Origin: Chloroflexota bacterium
GTDB lineage: Bacteria > Chloroflexota > Limnocylindria > Limnocylindrales > CSP1-4
Reading direction: 5' to 3'
Length of the DNA: 13,071 nt
NCBI GenBank assembly: GCA_021812735.1
Contig: JAKAMV010000184.1
Location: 1 to 13,071, forward strand
Shown here: positions 12,432 to 13,071 of the stretch, piece by piece
Layout of the letters: every line of letters starts with the position of its first letter
Numbering within the stretch: the first letter of the stretch is position 1
Notes under the pieces: model-generated
What the model was told of the DNA's origin: nothing
What the model saw: only the letters and a program-made list of their open reading frames with translations
Database searches by the model: none
Program-made: the position numbers and the translations under genes

Positions 12432-13071
12432 CGCGGGTCATGGCTTTCGTCGTGATGCTCGCCGTCGCGCTTGCGGCGCCGGCGACCGCGCTCGCCCACG
12501 GCGCCGCACAGGGGCCGCCGCCCACCGACCCGCTCGGGATCGCCCTCGCCTGGCACCTCGACCTGTCGCTCATCCTCGCGCTCGCGGTGGCGGCGGCCGC
12601 ATATCTGTCCGCTGCCCGCTCGGTCAGCGCGATCCACCGAGCGAACCCATGGCCGACGCGTCGGACCCTCGCCTACCTGGCCGGTGTGACTGCCGTCGGA
12701 CTGGCCCTGCTCTCGCCGGTCGACACGCTGTCCGACGACCTCCTCACCGTCCACATGGTCCAGCACCTGCTGCTCGTGGCGGTCGCAGCACCGCTGTTCG
12801 CCCTGAGCGGGGTCGGGACGCTCGCCCTCCGGGCGGCATCGCCCGAGGTGCGCAACCGCTACCTGCTGCCGTTCCTCCACAGCCGCTTGGTGAGTGGCCT
12901 GACATTCCCGGTCGTCGGCTGGATCGCCTTCGCCGGCGTGATGTGGGGCTCGCACTTCACGACGCTCTACAACGCGGCGCTCCTCGACGACGGCGTCCAC
13001 GCCATCGAGCATCTGCTCTACCTCGGCGCGGCCTGCCTGTTCTGGTGGCCGCTCCTCAGCCCCGATCCGCT
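12428..13071 (+). CDS. caa3-type CtaG/CopD-like cytochrome oxidase assembly membrane protein, 3' partial
   Basis: 214 residues are visible and the frame is still open at the window end. A signal or first helix (1-24) is followed by several membrane segments. Motifs typical of the caa3_CtaG family are VHMVQHLLLVAVAAPLF (108-124) and GSHFTTLYNAALLDDGVHAIEHLLYLG (174-200), with histidines 109, 113, 176, 191 and 195, then WWPLL. Proteins of this family help deliver copper to the cytochrome c oxidase of caa3 type, or act as copper transport partners of CopC. ATG 12428 overlaps the CopC-like stop (ATGA), so the two are translationally coupled. The direction of copper movement (supply or resistance) cannot be told from the window. 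Confidence 0.85.
   Translation, partial: MTRVMAFVVMLAVALAAPATALAHGAAQGPPPTDPLGIALAWHLDLSLILALAVAAAAYLSAARSVSAIHRANPWPTRRTLAYLAGVTAVGLALLSPVDTLSDDLLTVHMVQHLLLVAVAAPLFALSGVGTLALRAASPEVRNRYLLPFLHSRLVSGLTFPVVGWIAFAGVMWGSHFTTLYNAALLDDGVHAIEHLLYLGAACLFWWPLLSPDP

Noticed and set aside
1..13071. tRNA, rRNA, CRISPR array or insertion sequence
   Set aside because: No tRNA arm signatures, spaced direct repeats or transposase motifs were found on reading both strands.

Overview
This is a high-GC bacterial window with many GTG and TTG starts, tight ATGA/TGATG overlaps and apparently leaderless genes. The gene content (CopC plus a caa3-type CtaG, a MerR/thioredoxin-like metal operon, a Prok-E2_D/JAB/ThiF cassette) suggests Chloroflexota or Actinomycetota. 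No rRNA or marker protein is present to decide between them. The layout looks like an accessory (defence-type) region on the left running into a metal-handling region on the right.

Left, + strand (3..4321): the window opens inside a PIN-domain toxin-like gene. Next is a pair with a 4-nt overlap: a DUF4365 (DREN) nuclease fused to an APAZ domain, and a short MID-PIWI Argonaute with a degenerate catalytic site. This is the architecture of the SPARDA class of short-Argonaute defence systems. Thirty bases downstream on the same strand is a RibD/CDA-fold deaminase with an unrecognised C-terminal domain, which makes a possible third member of the operon.

Middle, - strand (4336..9375, transcribed right to left): a small ubiquitin-like protein, a PRTRC-B/Prok-E2_D-like protein, a small helical protein, a JAB (JAMM) peptidase and a ThiF/E1-like adenylating enzyme form one compact ubiquitin-conjugation-like cassette. 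After a 100-bp gap with a strong hairpin and a repeated GTGACA motif come an ORC/Cdc6-like AAA ATPase and a complete tyrosine recombinase that overlap each other. The recombinase and the deaminase converge, with 14 bp between their stop codons. The sampled rows left of this seam are less GC-rich than those right of it.

Between 9376 and about 10167 there is a long stretch with no convincing gene. It holds one strong hairpin and one AT-rich island.

Right, + strand (10168..13071): a MerR-type regulator with a 19-bp-spaced, dyad-containing promoter and an apparently leaderless start; a 27-residue peptide with ten cysteines (metallothionein-like) translationally coupled to it; and a thioredoxin-fold protein. 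A four-helix membrane protein, a CopC-like copper-binding protein and a caa3-type CtaG (cut by the window end) follow. Together they look like a metal-responsive and copper-handling block.

The strongest candidates for something undescribed are the deaminase linked to the SPARDA-type pair, the ubiquitin-like cassette coupled to an ATPase and a recombinase, and the tiny Cys-rich peptide under MerR control.
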